From: an uncultured bacterium
GTDB lineage: Bacteria > Verrucomicrobiota > Kiritimatiellia > RFP12 > UBA1067
NCBI GenBank assembly: GCA_902802945.1
Contig: CADCOC010000011.1
Span: 1-62,885, forward strand
Length of the DNA: 62,885 bases
Direction of reading: 5' to 3'
Shown in pieces: positions 17,441 through 26,146 of the stretch. A program made the translations under genes and the position numbers. The notes under the pieces are model-generated. The model worked only from the letters and a program-made list of their open reading frames with translations, was not told where the DNA came from and ran no database searches. The stretch's first letter is position 1; every line of letters starts with the position of its first letter.

Positions 17441-18463
17441 TTAATCGACTGCCGTCCAGAAACCCTGCCCGACGAGCTTTTCGACTTCGTGCGGATCGAG
17501 GTTGCGGTCGCTCATGATCAGGGTGTCCTGCCGCGAGTTGATCAGAGAATGGTCGAAGTACATCGGGCGCTCGATCTTGTCGCCGGGCGAGAGCGGGTTG
17601 TCCACCGTCTTTACCTCGCGGATTACCTCGCTCCACCTGCGGCGGATATCGTCCAGGATGCGCTGGTTCTCGGCCTGCGACTGGCGCATGAGGTCCATGC
17701 CCTCGTTCATGCCGATCGTCTTGCCCTTGATAATCGCCGCGATCATGCGGTCCTGGGCCCACTTCCAGAATCGGTTCACGAACCGGCCGGCAAGGAGGCG
17801 TCCACCGATTTTCTTTGTAGCTGTCAGCTCGCCGGGCGGCGCGATCGTGAAGAAGAGATTATGCTCGACGACCGATGCGATCGTCGGCAGGTTCGGCCGT
17901 ATCTGCGTCGCGCTGAACGCGCAGACGTATTCATAGAGCGCCTCGCATTTCGCGCCGTTGTACTCGCAGTCGAAGAAGCACTCCACCTTGAACGCCCTCT
18001 TGATCTGGGCGGTTCTGCTGATGGAAAAGGCGAGGTCGATGATCTGCTTCGTCTTCTGCGGCACGTCGTTGCTGAAACGTCCGTACTTCGGCCTGAAGTT
18101 GGCGAGGCCGGGAACCACGATGGACGAGTTGATCTGCTGCGCCAGATAGGCGGCCATGGCGTTCGCGTCGGAATAGATGTTGCCGGTCTGCTCAAGCATG
18201 AACGAACCCTTGTTGACAACGCTCGTCGACTGCACGATGCGCCGTTCAGCCGGATTCATCAAGATGGCGATCTCAATGTTCGGGTTCAACTTGGCCGGAA
18301 TCTCCCATTTTATCAAGCCCATGCCCGTCCAGCCGGAAGGGAGCGGGAAACAATACGCGGGGACGCGCAGGAAGTTGTCGAAAATGACGAAGTGGCTTTT
18401 AGCCGCCGTCGTCTGGGCTGCTGCCGCCAATGCGGCGCAGAGGAGGATGGTGCGTGTTTTCAT
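17441..18463 (-). CDS. Secreted protein of unknown function
   Basis: 340-residue protein with a clear Sec signal peptide (MKTRTILLCAALAAAAQTTAA, cleavage predicted around residue 21-22). The mature part has no family I recognise. It contains a few cysteines near FFDCEYNGAKCEALYEYVC that could form disulphides, and a helical, charged C-terminal third including KGKTIGMNEGMDLM. The frame extends upstream to 18499, but the ATG at 18463 gives the signal peptide and lies 7 nt after an extended -10, so I infer a leaderless start. It converges with pilB2 and stands alone as a transcription unit. Confidence 0.7.
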   Translation of the reverse strand: MKTRTILLCAALAAAAQTTAAKSHFVIFDNFLRVPAYCFPLPSGWTGMGLIKWEIPAKLNPNIEIAILMNPAERRIVQSTSVVNKGSFMLEQTGNIYSDANAMAAYLAQQINSSIVVPGLANFRPKYGRFSNDVPQKTKQIIDLAFSISRTAQIKRAFKVECFFDCEYNGAKCEALYEYVCAFSATQIRPNLPTIASVVEHNLFFTIAPPGELTATKKIGGRLLAGRFVNRFWKWAQDRMIAAIIKGKTIGMNEGMDLMRQSQAENQRILDDIRRRWSEVIREVKTVDNPLSPGDKIERPMYFDHSLINSRQDTLIMSDRNLDPHEVEKLVGQGFWTAVD

Positions 18464-18470
18464 GCAAAAG

Positions 18471-18499
18471 AATTTACCATATTCGGTCTGGCTGCGCAA
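18471..18499 (-). promoter_or_regulatory. Promoter of the secreted gene at 18463 (leaderless)
   Basis: On the minus strand TTGCGC (18499-18494), 17 nt, TAAATT (18476-18471) with upstream TG (TGGTAAATT). Seven nt separate the -10 from the ATG. Confidence 0.7.
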
Positions 18500-18557
18500 C
18501 TGGATTCATCAAAAAACATGCAAGCCATGAAACCTGCTGAGCCCTAAAATCTTACCC

Positions 18558-18587
18558 TTGCCTAACAGGGGTCATTTATGAGATAAT
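18558..18587 (+). promoter_or_regulatory. Promoter of the hydrogenase operon
   Basis: TTGCCT (18558-18563), 18-nt spacer, GATAAT (18582-18587) preceded by TG (TGAGATAAT). The leader to the ATG at 18642 is about 50 nt and ends in AAAGGAAG. Confidence 0.65.
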
Positions 18588-18641
18588 TATCACCTATCCG
18601 AGCAGGAGCAGAATTTTATCCCTAATAAAGGAAGAAGAAAC

Positions 18642-19121
18642 ATGAGCAAAGAGTTAGAGAAGATGACGCCCGAGCTGCGGGCGTTCATCGAGGAGTGGAA
18701 GGCCAAACCAGGCAACCTGATCATGGTGCTGCACCGTGTGCAGCAGACCTACGGCTACATTCCCCGCGAAATCGCCATCGAGACGAGCGAGATCCTGGGC
18801 GTGCCGCTGGCCAAGATCTACGGCGTCATCACGTTCTACAACTTCTTCCGCCTGCGGAAGGCCGGGAAGTACAACATCCAGGTGTGTCTCGGCACGGCGT
18901 GCTACCTGCGCGGCGGCGACGACGTGCTCAAGGAGTTCGAGAAGCAGCTGGGCGTGGGCCTGAACGCGACGACTCCGGACGGCATGTTCTCCGTGGAGGC
19001 GGTGCGCTGCCTCGGCTGCTGCGGCCTTGCGCCGGTGGCGGTCGTGAACGGCGAGGTCCATGGCAAGCTCTCGACGAAGGACGTCGAGAACATCATTGCG
19101 AAGTACTGTGCTGAAGGCTGA
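18642..19121 (+). CDS. hndA: NAD(P)-reducing hydrogenase subunit, NuoE-like (HndA/HydC)
   Basis: 159-residue thioredoxin-fold [2Fe-2S] protein homologous to complex I NuoE. The four cluster cysteines appear as CLGTAC (about residues 86-91) and CLGCC (about 125-129). In Hnd/Hyd complexes this subunit passes electrons between the FMN/NADH subunit and the rest of the enzyme. Start ATG 18642 is preceded by AAAGGAAG. It is the first gene of a four-gene operon whose order (NuoE-like, small [2Fe-2S] protein, NuoF-like, [FeFe] hydrogenase) is that of hndABCD. Confidence 0.9.
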   Translation: MSKELEKMTPELRAFIEEWKAKPGNLIMVLHRVQQTYGYIPREIAIETSEILGVPLAKIYGVITFYNFFRLRKAGKYNIQVCLGTACYLRGGDDVLKEFEKQLGVGLNATTPDGMFSVEAVRCLGCCGLAPVAVVNGEVHGKLSTKDVENIIAKYCAEG

Positions 19122-19134
19122 AAGGAATAAGAAA

Positions 19135-19530
19135 ATGGCAAAGTTGACATTGGCAGACCTGCGCAAGATGCGCGAGGAGAAGCAGCAGGCGATGGAAATG
19201 CGCGACGCGTCCAACAAGGACGTGCAGGTGATCGTGGGCATGGGCACGTGCGGCATCGCCGCCGGCGCCAAGGACACGTTCACGTCGCTCGTGAACACGA
19301 TCAACGAGAAGGGCCTCACGAACGTCCTCATCCGCCAGACGGGCTGCATGGGCCTGTGCCACTCGGAGCCGACCGTCGAGGTCGTCGTCCCGGGCATGCC
19401 CACGGTGATCTACGGCAACGTGGACGCGGCGACGGCGAAGGACGTGGTCGAGAAGCACATCGTCGGCCACCAGCTGATCGACGACAAGATCCTCGACCGT
19501 CCGTCCATTGACATCATCAAGAACGGCTAA
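19135..19530 (+). CDS. hndB: [2Fe-2S] ferredoxin-like hydrogenase subunit (HndB)
   Basis: 131-residue thioredoxin-like [2Fe-2S] protein corresponding to HndB. Visible elements are the N-terminal helix LADLRKMREEKQQAM, then MGTCGIAAGA with the first cysteine and QTGCMGLCHSEP with two more. The proximal pattern C-x(n)-C-x3-C is that of small thioredoxin-like ferredoxins. ATG 19135 follows AAAGGAA at 19121-19126, and the product then starts MAKLTLADLRKM as in homologues. An in-frame upstream extension overlapping hndA is judged non-coding. Role: electron transfer within the hydrogenase complex, by family. Confidence 0.87.
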   Translation: MAKLTLADLRKMREEKQQAMEMRDASNKDVQVIVGMGTCGIAAGAKDTFTSLVNTINEKGLTNVLIRQTGCMGLCHSEPTVEVVVPGMPTVIYGNVDAATAKDVVEKHIVGHQLIDDKILDRPSIDIIKNG

Positions 19531-19541
19531 GGAGCACGACA

Positions 19542-21329
19542 ATGGCATACGAATCATACGTTCTTGTGTGCGGCGGCACCGCGTGCTGTTCGAGCGGCGG
19601 CACGTCCGTCGTCGAGGCGTTCAAGAAGGAGCTTGAGGCGGCCGGCCTCAAGGACAAGGTGCAGGTGGTCGTGACGGGCTGCCTCGGGTTCTGCGAGCAG
19701 GGCCCGATCGTGAAGATCCTCCCGCAGGGCACGTTCTACGTGCAGGTGAAGACGGAGGACGTGAAGGAAATCGTGGCGGACCACCTCGTGAAGGGCCGCG
19801 TGGTGCAGCGTCTGTGCTACGACCCCGAGCAGGCGAAGAAGCTCGTCGCCGAGGCGAACATCCCGTTCTACCAGAAGCAGTACCGCATCGTGCTGCGCAA
19901 CTGCGGCATCATCGACCCGGAGAAGATCGAGGACTACATCGCGCGCGACGGCTACAAGGCCATCGAGAAGGTGCTCTTCGAGATGACGCCGGAGCAGGTG
20001 GTCGAGGAAATCCTGAAGTCCGGCCTGCGCGGCCGCGGCGGCGCGGGCTTCCCCACCGGCATGAAGTGGAAGTTCGCCCAGCAGCAGCCGAAGGGCCAGA
20101 AGTACATGGTGTGCAACGCCGACGAGGGCGACCCCGGCGCGTACATGGACCGCTCCACGCTGGAAGGCGATCCCCACTCCATCCTCGAGGCCATGACGAT
20201 CGCCGGCTACGCGATCGGCGCCTCCAAGGGCTTCATCTACATCCGCGCGGAATACCCGCTCGCCATCGAGCGCCTCCAGATCGCCATCAAGCAGGCGCAT
20301 GAGCTGGGCCTCCTCGGCGAGGACATCCTCGGATCGGGCTTCTCGTTCGACATCGAGCTCCGCTTCGGCGCGGGCGCGTTCGTGTGCGGCGAGGAAACCG
20401 CGCTCCTCCAGTCTATCGAGGGCAACCGCGGCATGCCGAAGCCGCGTCCGCCGTTCCCGGCCGTGAAGGGCCTCTGGGGACGTCCCACGGTGATCAACAA
20501 CGTCGAGACGCTCGCGAACATTCCCGTCATCATCAACAAGGGCGCCGACTGGTTCAACAAGATCGGCACCGCGACGACGAAGGGCACGAAGGTGTTCGCG
20601 CTCACGGGCAAGGTGAACAACTCGGGCCTCATCGAGGTGCCGATGGGCACGACGCTCCGCGAGATCATCTTCGACATCGGCGGCGGCATCCGCGGCGGCC
20701 ACCAGTTCAAGGCGGCCCAGACGGGCGGTCCTTCCGGCGGCATCATCCCGCCCCAGTTCCTCGACACCCCGATCGACTACGAGTCGCTCGCGAAGATCGG
20801 CTCGATCATGGGTTCCGGCGGCCTGATCGTCATGGACGAGACGGACTGCGTCGTGGACGTGGCCCGCTTCTACCTCGACTTCACGGTCGACGAGAGCTGC
20901 GGCAAGTGCGCGCCGTGCCGCATCGGCGGGCGCAAGCTCCTCAACTACCTCAAGAAGATCACCGACGGACGCGGCACCGAGCAGGACATCAAGGACATGC
21001 AGGCCATCTGCGACGCGATGAACAAGGCGTCGCTCTGCGGCCTCGGCCAGACGGCCTCGAATCCGGTGCGCTCCACGCTCCGCTACTTCATGGACGAGTA
21101 CATGGAGCACATCAACGACAAGAAGTGCCGTGCCGGCAAGTGCACGAAGCTCATCCAGTACAAGATCGACCCGGCCAAGTGCAAGGGCTGCACGCTCTGC
21201 GCGCGCAAGTGCCCGGCGAACGCGATCACGGGCACGGTGAAGCAGCCGCACGTGATCGACCCGGCGAAGTGCATCAAGTGCGGCCAGTGCGAGCTGAACT
21301 GCAAGTTCGGCGCGATTAGCCACGGGTGA
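19542..21329 (+). CDS. hndC: NAD(P)-reducing hydrogenase flavin subunit, NuoF-like (HndC/HydB)
   Basis: 595-residue NuoF-type subunit that binds FMN and NAD(P)H. Order of parts: N-terminal thioredoxin-like [2Fe-2S] domain (CGGTACCSS, CLGFCEQGP; about 1-90), FMN/NAD domain with GRGGAGFPTG at about 164 and NADEGDPGAYMDR, SLBB domain, N3-type [4Fe-4S] site ESCGKCAPCRIG at about 451, and a C-terminal 2[4Fe-4S] ferredoxin module (CKGCTLCARKCP, CIKCGQCELNC) at about 545-595. This architecture is typical of HydB/HndC of electron-bifurcating [FeFe] hydrogenases. Closely related in sequence to the gene at 27961. Confidence 0.94.
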   Translation: MAYESYVLVCGGTACCSSGGTSVVEAFKKELEAAGLKDKVQVVVTGCLGFCEQGPIVKILPQGTFYVQVKTEDVKEIVADHLVKGRVVQRLCYDPEQAKKLVAEANIPFYQKQYRIVLRNCGIIDPEKIEDYIARDGYKAIEKVLFEMTPEQVVEEILKSGLRGRGGAGFPTGMKWKFAQQQPKGQKYMVCNADEGDPGAYMDRSTLEGDPHSILEAMTIAGYAIGASKGFIYIRAEYPLAIERLQIAIKQAHELGLLGEDILGSGFSFDIELRFGAGAFVCGEETALLQSIEGNRGMPKPRPPFPAVKGLWGRPTVINNVETLANIPVIINKGADWFNKIGTATTKGTKVFALTGKVNNSGLIEVPMGTTLREIIFDIGGGIRGGHQFKAAQTGGPSGGIIPPQFLDTPIDYESLAKIGSIMGSGGLIVMDETDCVVDVARFYLDFTVDESCGKCAPCRIGGRKLLNYLKKITDGRGTEQDIKDMQAICDAMNKASLCGLGQTASNPVRSTLRYFMDEYMEHINDKKCRAGKCTKLIQYKIDPAKCKGCTLCARKCPANAITGTVKQPHVIDPAKCIKCGQCELNCKFGAISHG

Positions 21330-21336
21330 GGTGCGA

Positions 21337-21390
21337 TCTAGAGGTTCTGGAAAACCTAGAACTTCTAGAACATCTAGCAAATCTAGAAAG
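21337..21390 (+). repeat. 9-nt-period TCTAGA tract before hndD
   Basis: Six perfect 9-nt steps: TCTAGAGGT, TCTGGAAAA, CCTAGAACT, TCTAGAACA, TCTAGCAAA, TCTAGAAAG, followed by the AAAGG ribosome site. The same tract recurs at 29723-29776. Confidence 0.95.
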
Positions 21391-21404
21391 AAAGGCTTAC
21401 AGTA

Positions 21405-23219
21405 ATGGAAACTGAAATGATCACCCTTGAAATCAACGGCAAGACCGTTGAGGTTCCGAAGGGCACCTCGATCCTGAACGCGGCGAAGGCCGCGCACATC
21501 AAGATCCCCACGCTCTGCTACCATCCCGATCTCCGGGCGGGTGCGAGCTGCGGCATCTGCGTGGTGCGCCAGCTCGTTCCGAGCCGCAACCCCGCCGACA
21601 ACGGCAAGCTCGTGCCGAGCCCGAAGCTGCTCCGCGCGTGCTGCACGGAGGCGACGGCGGGCATGCACATCGTCACGCACGATCCCGACATCGTGCAGGT
21701 GCGCAAGACCGTGCTCGAGCTCATCCTCGCGAACCACCCGAACGACTGCTTGCAGTGCCCGCGCTCGGGCCGCTGCGAGCTTCAGAGCCTCGCCGCCGAC
21801 TTCGGCATCCGCGAGAACCCGTTCCCGAAGGAAGTGCTCCACCACGAGCCCGATACGTCCACGCCGTCGATCGTCCTCTACCCGGACAAGTGCATCAAGT
21901 GCGGCCGCTGCGCGGAAGTCTGCCAGGAAATGCAGAACGTGTGGGCGCTCGAGTTCATCGGCCGCGGCGAGAAGACCGTGATGCAGCCCGCCGCCGGCGT
22001 ACCGCTTGCGGAATCGCCCTGCATCAAGTGCGGACAGTGCTCCGCGCACTGCCCCGTGGGCGCGATCTACGAGAACGACGAGACCGCCAAGGTGTGGGCC
22101 GCGCTCCAGGATCCGGAGAAGACCTGCCTCGTGCAGATCGCCCCGGCCGTGCGCGTGGCCGTCGGCGAGGCGTTCGGCATGAAGCCGGGCGAGCTCACCA
22201 CGGGCAAGATCTACGCCGCCCTCCGCATGATCGGCTTCGACAAGGTGTTCGACACGAACTTCTCCGCCGACGTCACGATCATGGAGGAAGGCACGGAGTT
22301 CATCAAGCGCTTCACCGAAGGCAAGGACCTGCCGCTCCTCACGAGCTGCTGCCCGGCGTGGACCGACTGGATGGAGAAGTACGCTCCCGACTTCACGGGC
22401 AACTTCTCGTCCGCCAAGTCCCCGCAGCAGATGCTCTCCGCGCTCTGCAAGAGCTACTGGGCCGAGAAGAACGGCGTCGATCCGAAGAAGATCCACGTCA
22501 CCTCGATCATGCCCTGCACGGCGAAGAAGTACGAGATCTCCCGCGACGAGAACATGAGCGCCACCGGCCAGCAGGATACGGACGTCGTGCTCACCACGCG
22601 CGAGCTCGCCCGCATGATCAAGGCGGCCGGCATCGACTTCAACGACCTCCCCGAGGAGAAGGCCGACGACCTGCTCGGCGCCTACACGGGCGCGGGCACG
22701 ATCTTCGGCGTGACGGGCGGCGTGATGGAGGCGGCCCTCCGCACGGCCTACTGCCTGATCACCGGCGAGGCGCAGCCCCCGAGCATCGACTTCCAGGCGG
22801 TGCGTGGCATGGACGGCGTCAAGACCGCGACGATCGACATCAAGGGCACGAAGGTGAACATCGCCGTCGCGCACCAGATGGGCAACGTCGAGAAGATCAT
22901 CAACGAGATACGCGAAGACCGCAAGAACGGCGTCAAGCCGCGCTACGACTTCATCGAGGTCATGGCGTGCCGCGGCGGCTGCATCGGCGGCGGCGGACAG
23001 CCCTGCCTGGCGACGGACGAGGTCCGCGCGCAGCGTACGGCCGGCATCTACACGGATGACGAGAAGTGCACGCTCCGCATGAGCCACCTCAACCCCGAGG
23101 TCACGGCCCTCTACAAGGACTACCTCGACGGCAAGACGGGCGCGCAGGGCGGCGAGAAGGCCCACCACCTCCTCCACACGAAGTACCACAAGCGCGACGT
23201 CTACCACTTCGAGGCGTAA
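21405..23219 (+). CDS. hndD: [FeFe] hydrogenase catalytic subunit, group A (HndD/HydA)
   Basis: 604-residue [FeFe] hydrogenase. N-terminal [2Fe-2S] plant-type domain (CYHPDLRAGASCGIC), then the His-ligated [4Fe-4S] segment HPNDCLQCPRSGRC, then 2[4Fe-4S] ferredoxin domain (CIKCGRCAEVC, CIKCGQCSAHC). The H-cluster domain has all three signatures: TSCCPAW at about 313, MPCTAKK at about 368 and MACRGGCIGGGG at about 520. All bridging and terminal cysteines are present, so activity is expected. With HndA-C it should couple H2 to NAD(P)H and probably ferredoxin. Maturases (HydE, F, G) are not in the window. A strong terminator follows. Confidence 0.96.
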   Translation: METEMITLEINGKTVEVPKGTSILNAAKAAHIKIPTLCYHPDLRAGASCGICVVRQLVPSRNPADNGKLVPSPKLLRACCTEATAGMHIVTHDPDIVQVRKTVLELILANHPNDCLQCPRSGRCELQSLAADFGIRENPFPKEVLHHEPDTSTPSIVLYPDKCIKCGRCAEVCQEMQNVWALEFIGRGEKTVMQPAAGVPLAESPCIKCGQCSAHCPVGAIYENDETAKVWAALQDPEKTCLVQIAPAVRVAVGEAFGMKPGELTTGKIYAALRMIGFDKVFDTNFSADVTIMEEGTEFIKRFTEGKDLPLLTSCCPAWTDWMEKYAPDFTGNFSSAKSPQQMLSALCKSYWAEKNGVDPKKIHVTSIMPCTAKKYEISRDENMSATGQQDTDVVLTTRELARMIKAAGIDFNDLPEEKADDLLGAYTGAGTIFGVTGGVMEAALRTAYCLITGEAQPPSIDFQAVRGMDGVKTATIDIKGTKVNIAVAHQMGNVEKIINEIREDRKNGVKPRYDFIEVMACRGGCIGGGGQPCLATDEVRAQRTAGIYTDDEKCTLRMSHLNPEVTALYKDYLDGKTGAQGGEKAHHLLHTKYHKRDVYHFEA

Positions 23220-23244
23220 TCCCCGAAGCCTACGAAGTAATACG

Positions 23245-23277
23245 AAAACCCCGCCGACTACGGCGGGGTTTTTGTTT
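23245..23277 (+). terminator. Rho-independent terminator of the hydrogenase operon
   Basis: Perfect stem CCCCGCCG (23249-23256)/CGGCGGGG (23261-23268) with loop ACTA, flanked by AAAA and followed by TTTTTGTTT. Lies 26 nt past the hndD stop. The A-tract on the other side could let it act for the convergent gene too. Confidence 0.93.
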
Positions 23278-23309
23278 ATCGGCCATTACGTGGAAAGGCA
23301 ATCCCTTTC

Positions 23310-24821
23310 CTACTCCGCAAGTTCGATCAAAACGGAGGCGATGTTCGGCAAATCGTCGCGCGGGATATCGAAGCCGATCCACCGCTGGAGCGACTTCGCG
23401 TCAGTGTGAATCATCGGCGTCACGTACCAGCCGTAACCGCCACTTTCTTTGAACATCTTCGTATGCCCCGCCATCATGTTCAGAAGTGCGACATTCTTGA
23501 ATGAAATAGACCGGACAAGTACATCCTCGTTGTTCCCGTCCTTCAAGATGATATTGTAGGCCGTTGTATTGCCGCGAGATCTCATCCCGATCAATCCATA
23601 CTGCCAAGCCATAATTACCTCCGCACAGCCCTTGGGAAGTTGATAGCAACGGGCCTTTACGCTTGTACGGCTTGCATTCATTTCTGATATAATCATTACG
23701 GGGAAAGTCTCGGACTCTACCATCTGTTTTTCAATGCCGTGGTTGGGGCAGGCTTCGTAATTATGTGAGCCAGGATCGAAACAGTGGTAGTTTGCTTGGA
23801 CACCATTCGGATCGGGACTGCTGTACGAGAGATGCCAAAATTCATCTGCATTGCCCAAGACGATCACGCCGTCATACGCGCCCTCTTGGTCAAAGTGACC
23901 CCTGCCGTCATACAGGCCATCAAGCGACAATCTCGATGGTTCTTTCGTGCGTGAACGTCTTTTAGCAAGAGAGTTTTTATACGTATCATTTATATACTCC
24001 CCCGTCGCAATGTAATTCTTCGCATATTCCTGCTCCACTCTGTACTGGCTTCCTTCGCCCGAGTTCAGCTTATCGAAACTGTGCCGCTGCAGCCGTACTG
24101 TCTTCGGCTGGGAAACGGAAATCTGGTCCAGCACCTTCAGGAGCGGCGGCAGGAACTCTTCATAGTACTTCTTCTCGTCCAGTTCAAACTTGAAACGGTA
24201 GAAGTAGCAAGTCTTCGTACCGTTACCCTGGCCGCGAATCTCCTGCGTCATCAGCTTCGGATCCGCGAGCGAGAGGCGGATCATCTGCGTAATGGGGTTC
24301 ACGCCGTCGAGCGTCTTCTTCAACAGGGCCACGGCGTCCTCGCTGCGCTTCTCCTGCGTAACGGCGACAGCATGGACGTTCTGGGCGTCGTCGCCGAGCT
24401 TGAAGGAATGCGGCGGCATCACGTCTGAGAGCTTTTTCGTGAGCGCAGTCTTCTTCACCGTGGCGAGGATTCTCACCATGACGAGGCCGTTTGCCGACGT
24501 TTCCTTCACTACGTCGTAGTTTTTGATGTAAGCATTGGACTGGGTGAGGATTTGGTCAGAGACCAAGGCGTTGTTCTTCACCATCTGTTCAGCATCCACA
24601 TAGAGTCCCACCGCGCGCTCAACGGCATCGCGGTAGGCGTCCTTTAGGGCCTCGTCCCGAGTTACGCCAGAACCTTTTCCTTGAACCTTTACAATATCGG
24701 TCGCATCTGCGGTTATAGCTTCGGCGGCGGTGGCCGTCGGAACGAGGCTCGTCATACCTTGAGCGAGCAGGCCAAAGGCCGCACTCACGCATCCGATTAC
24801 AATTAGTTTCTTGACCTTCAT
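23310..24821 (-). CDS. Secreted protein with FlgT/LPP20-like N-terminal domain
   Basis: 503-residue exported protein of unknown function. It has a signal peptide ending near TATAAEA (residues about 27-34). The segment EALKDAYRDAVERAVGLYVD through QSNAYIKNYDVV (about 50-100) resembles the conserved N-terminal module of FlgT-like and LPP20-related periplasmic proteins, an identification from pattern only. The remaining 400 residues are not recognised; they include many Tyr/Asn residues and PDPNGVQANYHCFDPGSHNYEACPNHG with paired cysteines. ATG 24821 has AAGGAG 9 nt upstream. It follows the gene at 25840 by 11 nt on the same strand, so the pair is an operon. Confidence 0.65.
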   Translation of the reverse strand: MKVKKLIVIGCVSAAFGLLAQGMTSLVPTATAAEAITADATDIVKVQGKGSGVTRDEALKDAYRDAVERAVGLYVDAEQMVKNNALVSDQILTQSNAYIKNYDVVKETSANGLVMVRILATVKKTALTKKLSDVMPPHSFKLGDDAQNVHAVAVTQEKRSEDAVALLKKTLDGVNPITQMIRLSLADPKLMTQEIRGQGNGTKTCYFYRFKFELDEKKYYEEFLPPLLKVLDQISVSQPKTVRLQRHSFDKLNSGEGSQYRVEQEYAKNYIATGEYINDTYKNSLAKRRSRTKEPSRLSLDGLYDGRGHFDQEGAYDGVIVLGNADEFWHLSYSSPDPNGVQANYHCFDPGSHNYEACPNHGIEKQMVESETFPVMIISEMNASRTSVKARCYQLPKGCAEVIMAWQYGLIGMRSRGNTTAYNIILKDGNNEDVLVRSISFKNVALLNMMAGHTKMFKESGGYGWYVTPMIHTDAKSLQRWIGFDIPRDDLPNIASVLIELAE

Positions 24822-24832
24822 CTCTTTTCTCC

Positions 24833-25840
24833 TTACTTTATGGGGGTTTCTTTATGGGAGGGGGGCACCTGACTCGGCTCGATCCCGTATACTGAAATGT
24901 AAATTGTGCTTCCCGTCAGCGGGTAGATTGCCTCGGTACAGTAGACCTCATGTCCACGCAGGATCTTACCTTTGCACGTGCGCATGACACGGGAAGTGAA
25001 TGTTTCCCAAGCGTCTTCTTCACTGAGGTCGCCGGCATCAATCTCTTGGACGATAGACTCCGCCACTCGGTACGAGACGGATTCGGAGTAGAGAGCGAAC
25101 GCCAGATTCTCCTTGGCGGCCATCTTCGCGAGATTCATGGCCTCCTTCAGTTGCACACCACTCTTTCCGGTTATGTCAGACACTCCTATTCCCACATACC
25201 GTCGTCGCCCTTGGGAGTCCTTGAACTGACGCGACCCCAGCGCCATCGGTAGATTCACGGAATCGGCCCACTTCTTCCATTCTTCGTCATCCTCCACGGA
25301 ATCGCCAGTAGGCAACGTGGCCGATTGCAAGCGCATGCCTGCCTCCTCCAGCTTTTTGCTCCAGCCAACAGCTACCGCCACCTGGAATCGCTTGCCGTCC
25401 CACGATTCTGCGGACGTTAGGACTGTGGCCCCCGACTGCCTGTCGGCGGCAACGGCCTTGAATATTGATGCAGTATATTTTCGGGTGACATTGCCGCAGG
25501 ACTGTACGCCCGTTGACACACTGGCCGAGATGGTGGTCTGTCTTGCCTGCATTATCTCACTCTTGGCATGAAGCTCCGCAATCTTTGCGCACTCTGCTCT
25601 GATCAAAAGGAAGTTCTTTTCAGAAAGCGGATCGGATATGTCCCGCTCGCAGGATCCCACGAACACATATCGCTCTTTTTCCGTGTCTATGCCGATCTCG
25701 ATACCACGATCCATCAATGACTTCCGCACTATCGCCTCGGCCGTATAGGGTTTCTCCGCCGCTCTCGCCGATTGCGCGGTTACCCCTGCACCAACGACCA
25801 TACTGGCCGTCAATATCATCTTGAGCATTGCTGTTTTCAT
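24833..25840 (-). CDS. Secreted protein of unknown function, first gene of a pair
   Basis: 335-residue exported protein. Signal peptide MLKMILTASMVVGAGVTAQSARA with likely cleavage after ARA. The C-terminal half contains YVGIGVSDITG followed by a helix AMNLAKMAAKENLAFALYSE, a pattern reminiscent of LPP20-type lipoprotein domains, but there is no lipobox and no firm match. It contains few cysteines and no catalytic motif I can name. AAGGA precedes the ATG by 7 nt. The downstream partner at 24821 also begins with a signal peptide and an LPP20/FlgT-like segment, so both may act together in the periplasm or envelope. Confidence 0.65.
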   Translation of the reverse strand: MKTAMLKMILTASMVVGAGVTAQSARAAEKPYTAEAIVRKSLMDRGIEIGIDTEKERYVFVGSCERDISDPLSEKNFLLIRAECAKIAELHAKSEIMQARQTTISASVSTGVQSCGNVTRKYTASIFKAVAADRQSGATVLTSAESWDGKRFQVAVAVGWSKKLEEAGMRLQSATLPTGDSVEDDEEWKKWADSVNLPMALGSRQFKDSQGRRRYVGIGVSDITGKSGVQLKEAMNLAKMAAKENLAFALYSESVSYRVAESIVQEIDAGDLSEEDAWETFTSRVMRTCKGKILRGHEVYCTEAIYPLTGSTIYISVYGIEPSQVPPSHKETPIK

Positions 25841-25919
25841 TGTAGTTCCTTGTAAGTTTTACGACTTTAGATTTATTTGTCTTGCCTTAAAAACTTGTAC
25901 CTGCATAAACTGACTACCA

Positions 25920-25947
25920 CTGCCAAGTTGGCAGCAAAAGTATACCA
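25920..25947 (-). promoter_or_regulatory. Promoter of the secreted pair with palindrome at the start site
   Basis: Minus-strand extended -10 TGGTATACT (25947-25939). The predicted start falls in the perfect 15-nt palindrome CTGCCAA-g-TTGGCAG (25920-25934), a plausible operator or RNA hairpin. The leader to the ATG at 25840 is about 90 nt. Confidence 0.55.
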
Positions 25948-25968
25948 TATTGCGGCGATGACAACAAG

Positions 25969-26030
25969 GGGAGGGAGGCAGAATTTGGCAGAATTTGGCG
26001 GAAAGTTGGGGGCTTTGCCTCCCCTCGCAC
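25969..26030. repeat. 10-nt iterated tract within an inverted repeat
   Basis: GGCAGAATTT occurs twice in tandem, then GGCGGAAAGTT (about 25977-26007). The tract is bracketed by GGGAGGCA and TGCCTCCC, allowing a hairpin. It sits in the 306-nt divergent spacer between the secreted pair and the phosphoesterase; apart from the two promoters I see nothing else there. Confidence 0.5.
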
Positions 26031-26061
26031 GCCGACTTTCGGATATGTTCAAGGTCGGCTA

Positions 26062-26090
26062 TTTACACGGCATCCACAAAGTGATACAAT
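26062..26090 (+). promoter_or_regulatory. Promoter of the Tat phosphoesterase
   Basis: TTTACA (26062-26067), 17 nt, TACAAT (26085-26090) with TG upstream (TGATACAAT). The leader to ATG 26147 is about 50 nt and ends in AGGAAGGA. Confidence 0.65.
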
Positions 26091-26146
26091 ACACATGATT
26101 TCATCTAGTTTCGCATGGCGTTAACGGATGTTGTAAAGAGGAAGGA

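Noticed and set aside
21337..21390. CRISPR-like repeats
   Set aside because: The units are only 9 nt, have no unique spacers and no cas genes are near. The same applies to the 23-bp iterons at 42613 (three copies, 7-8 nt gaps).
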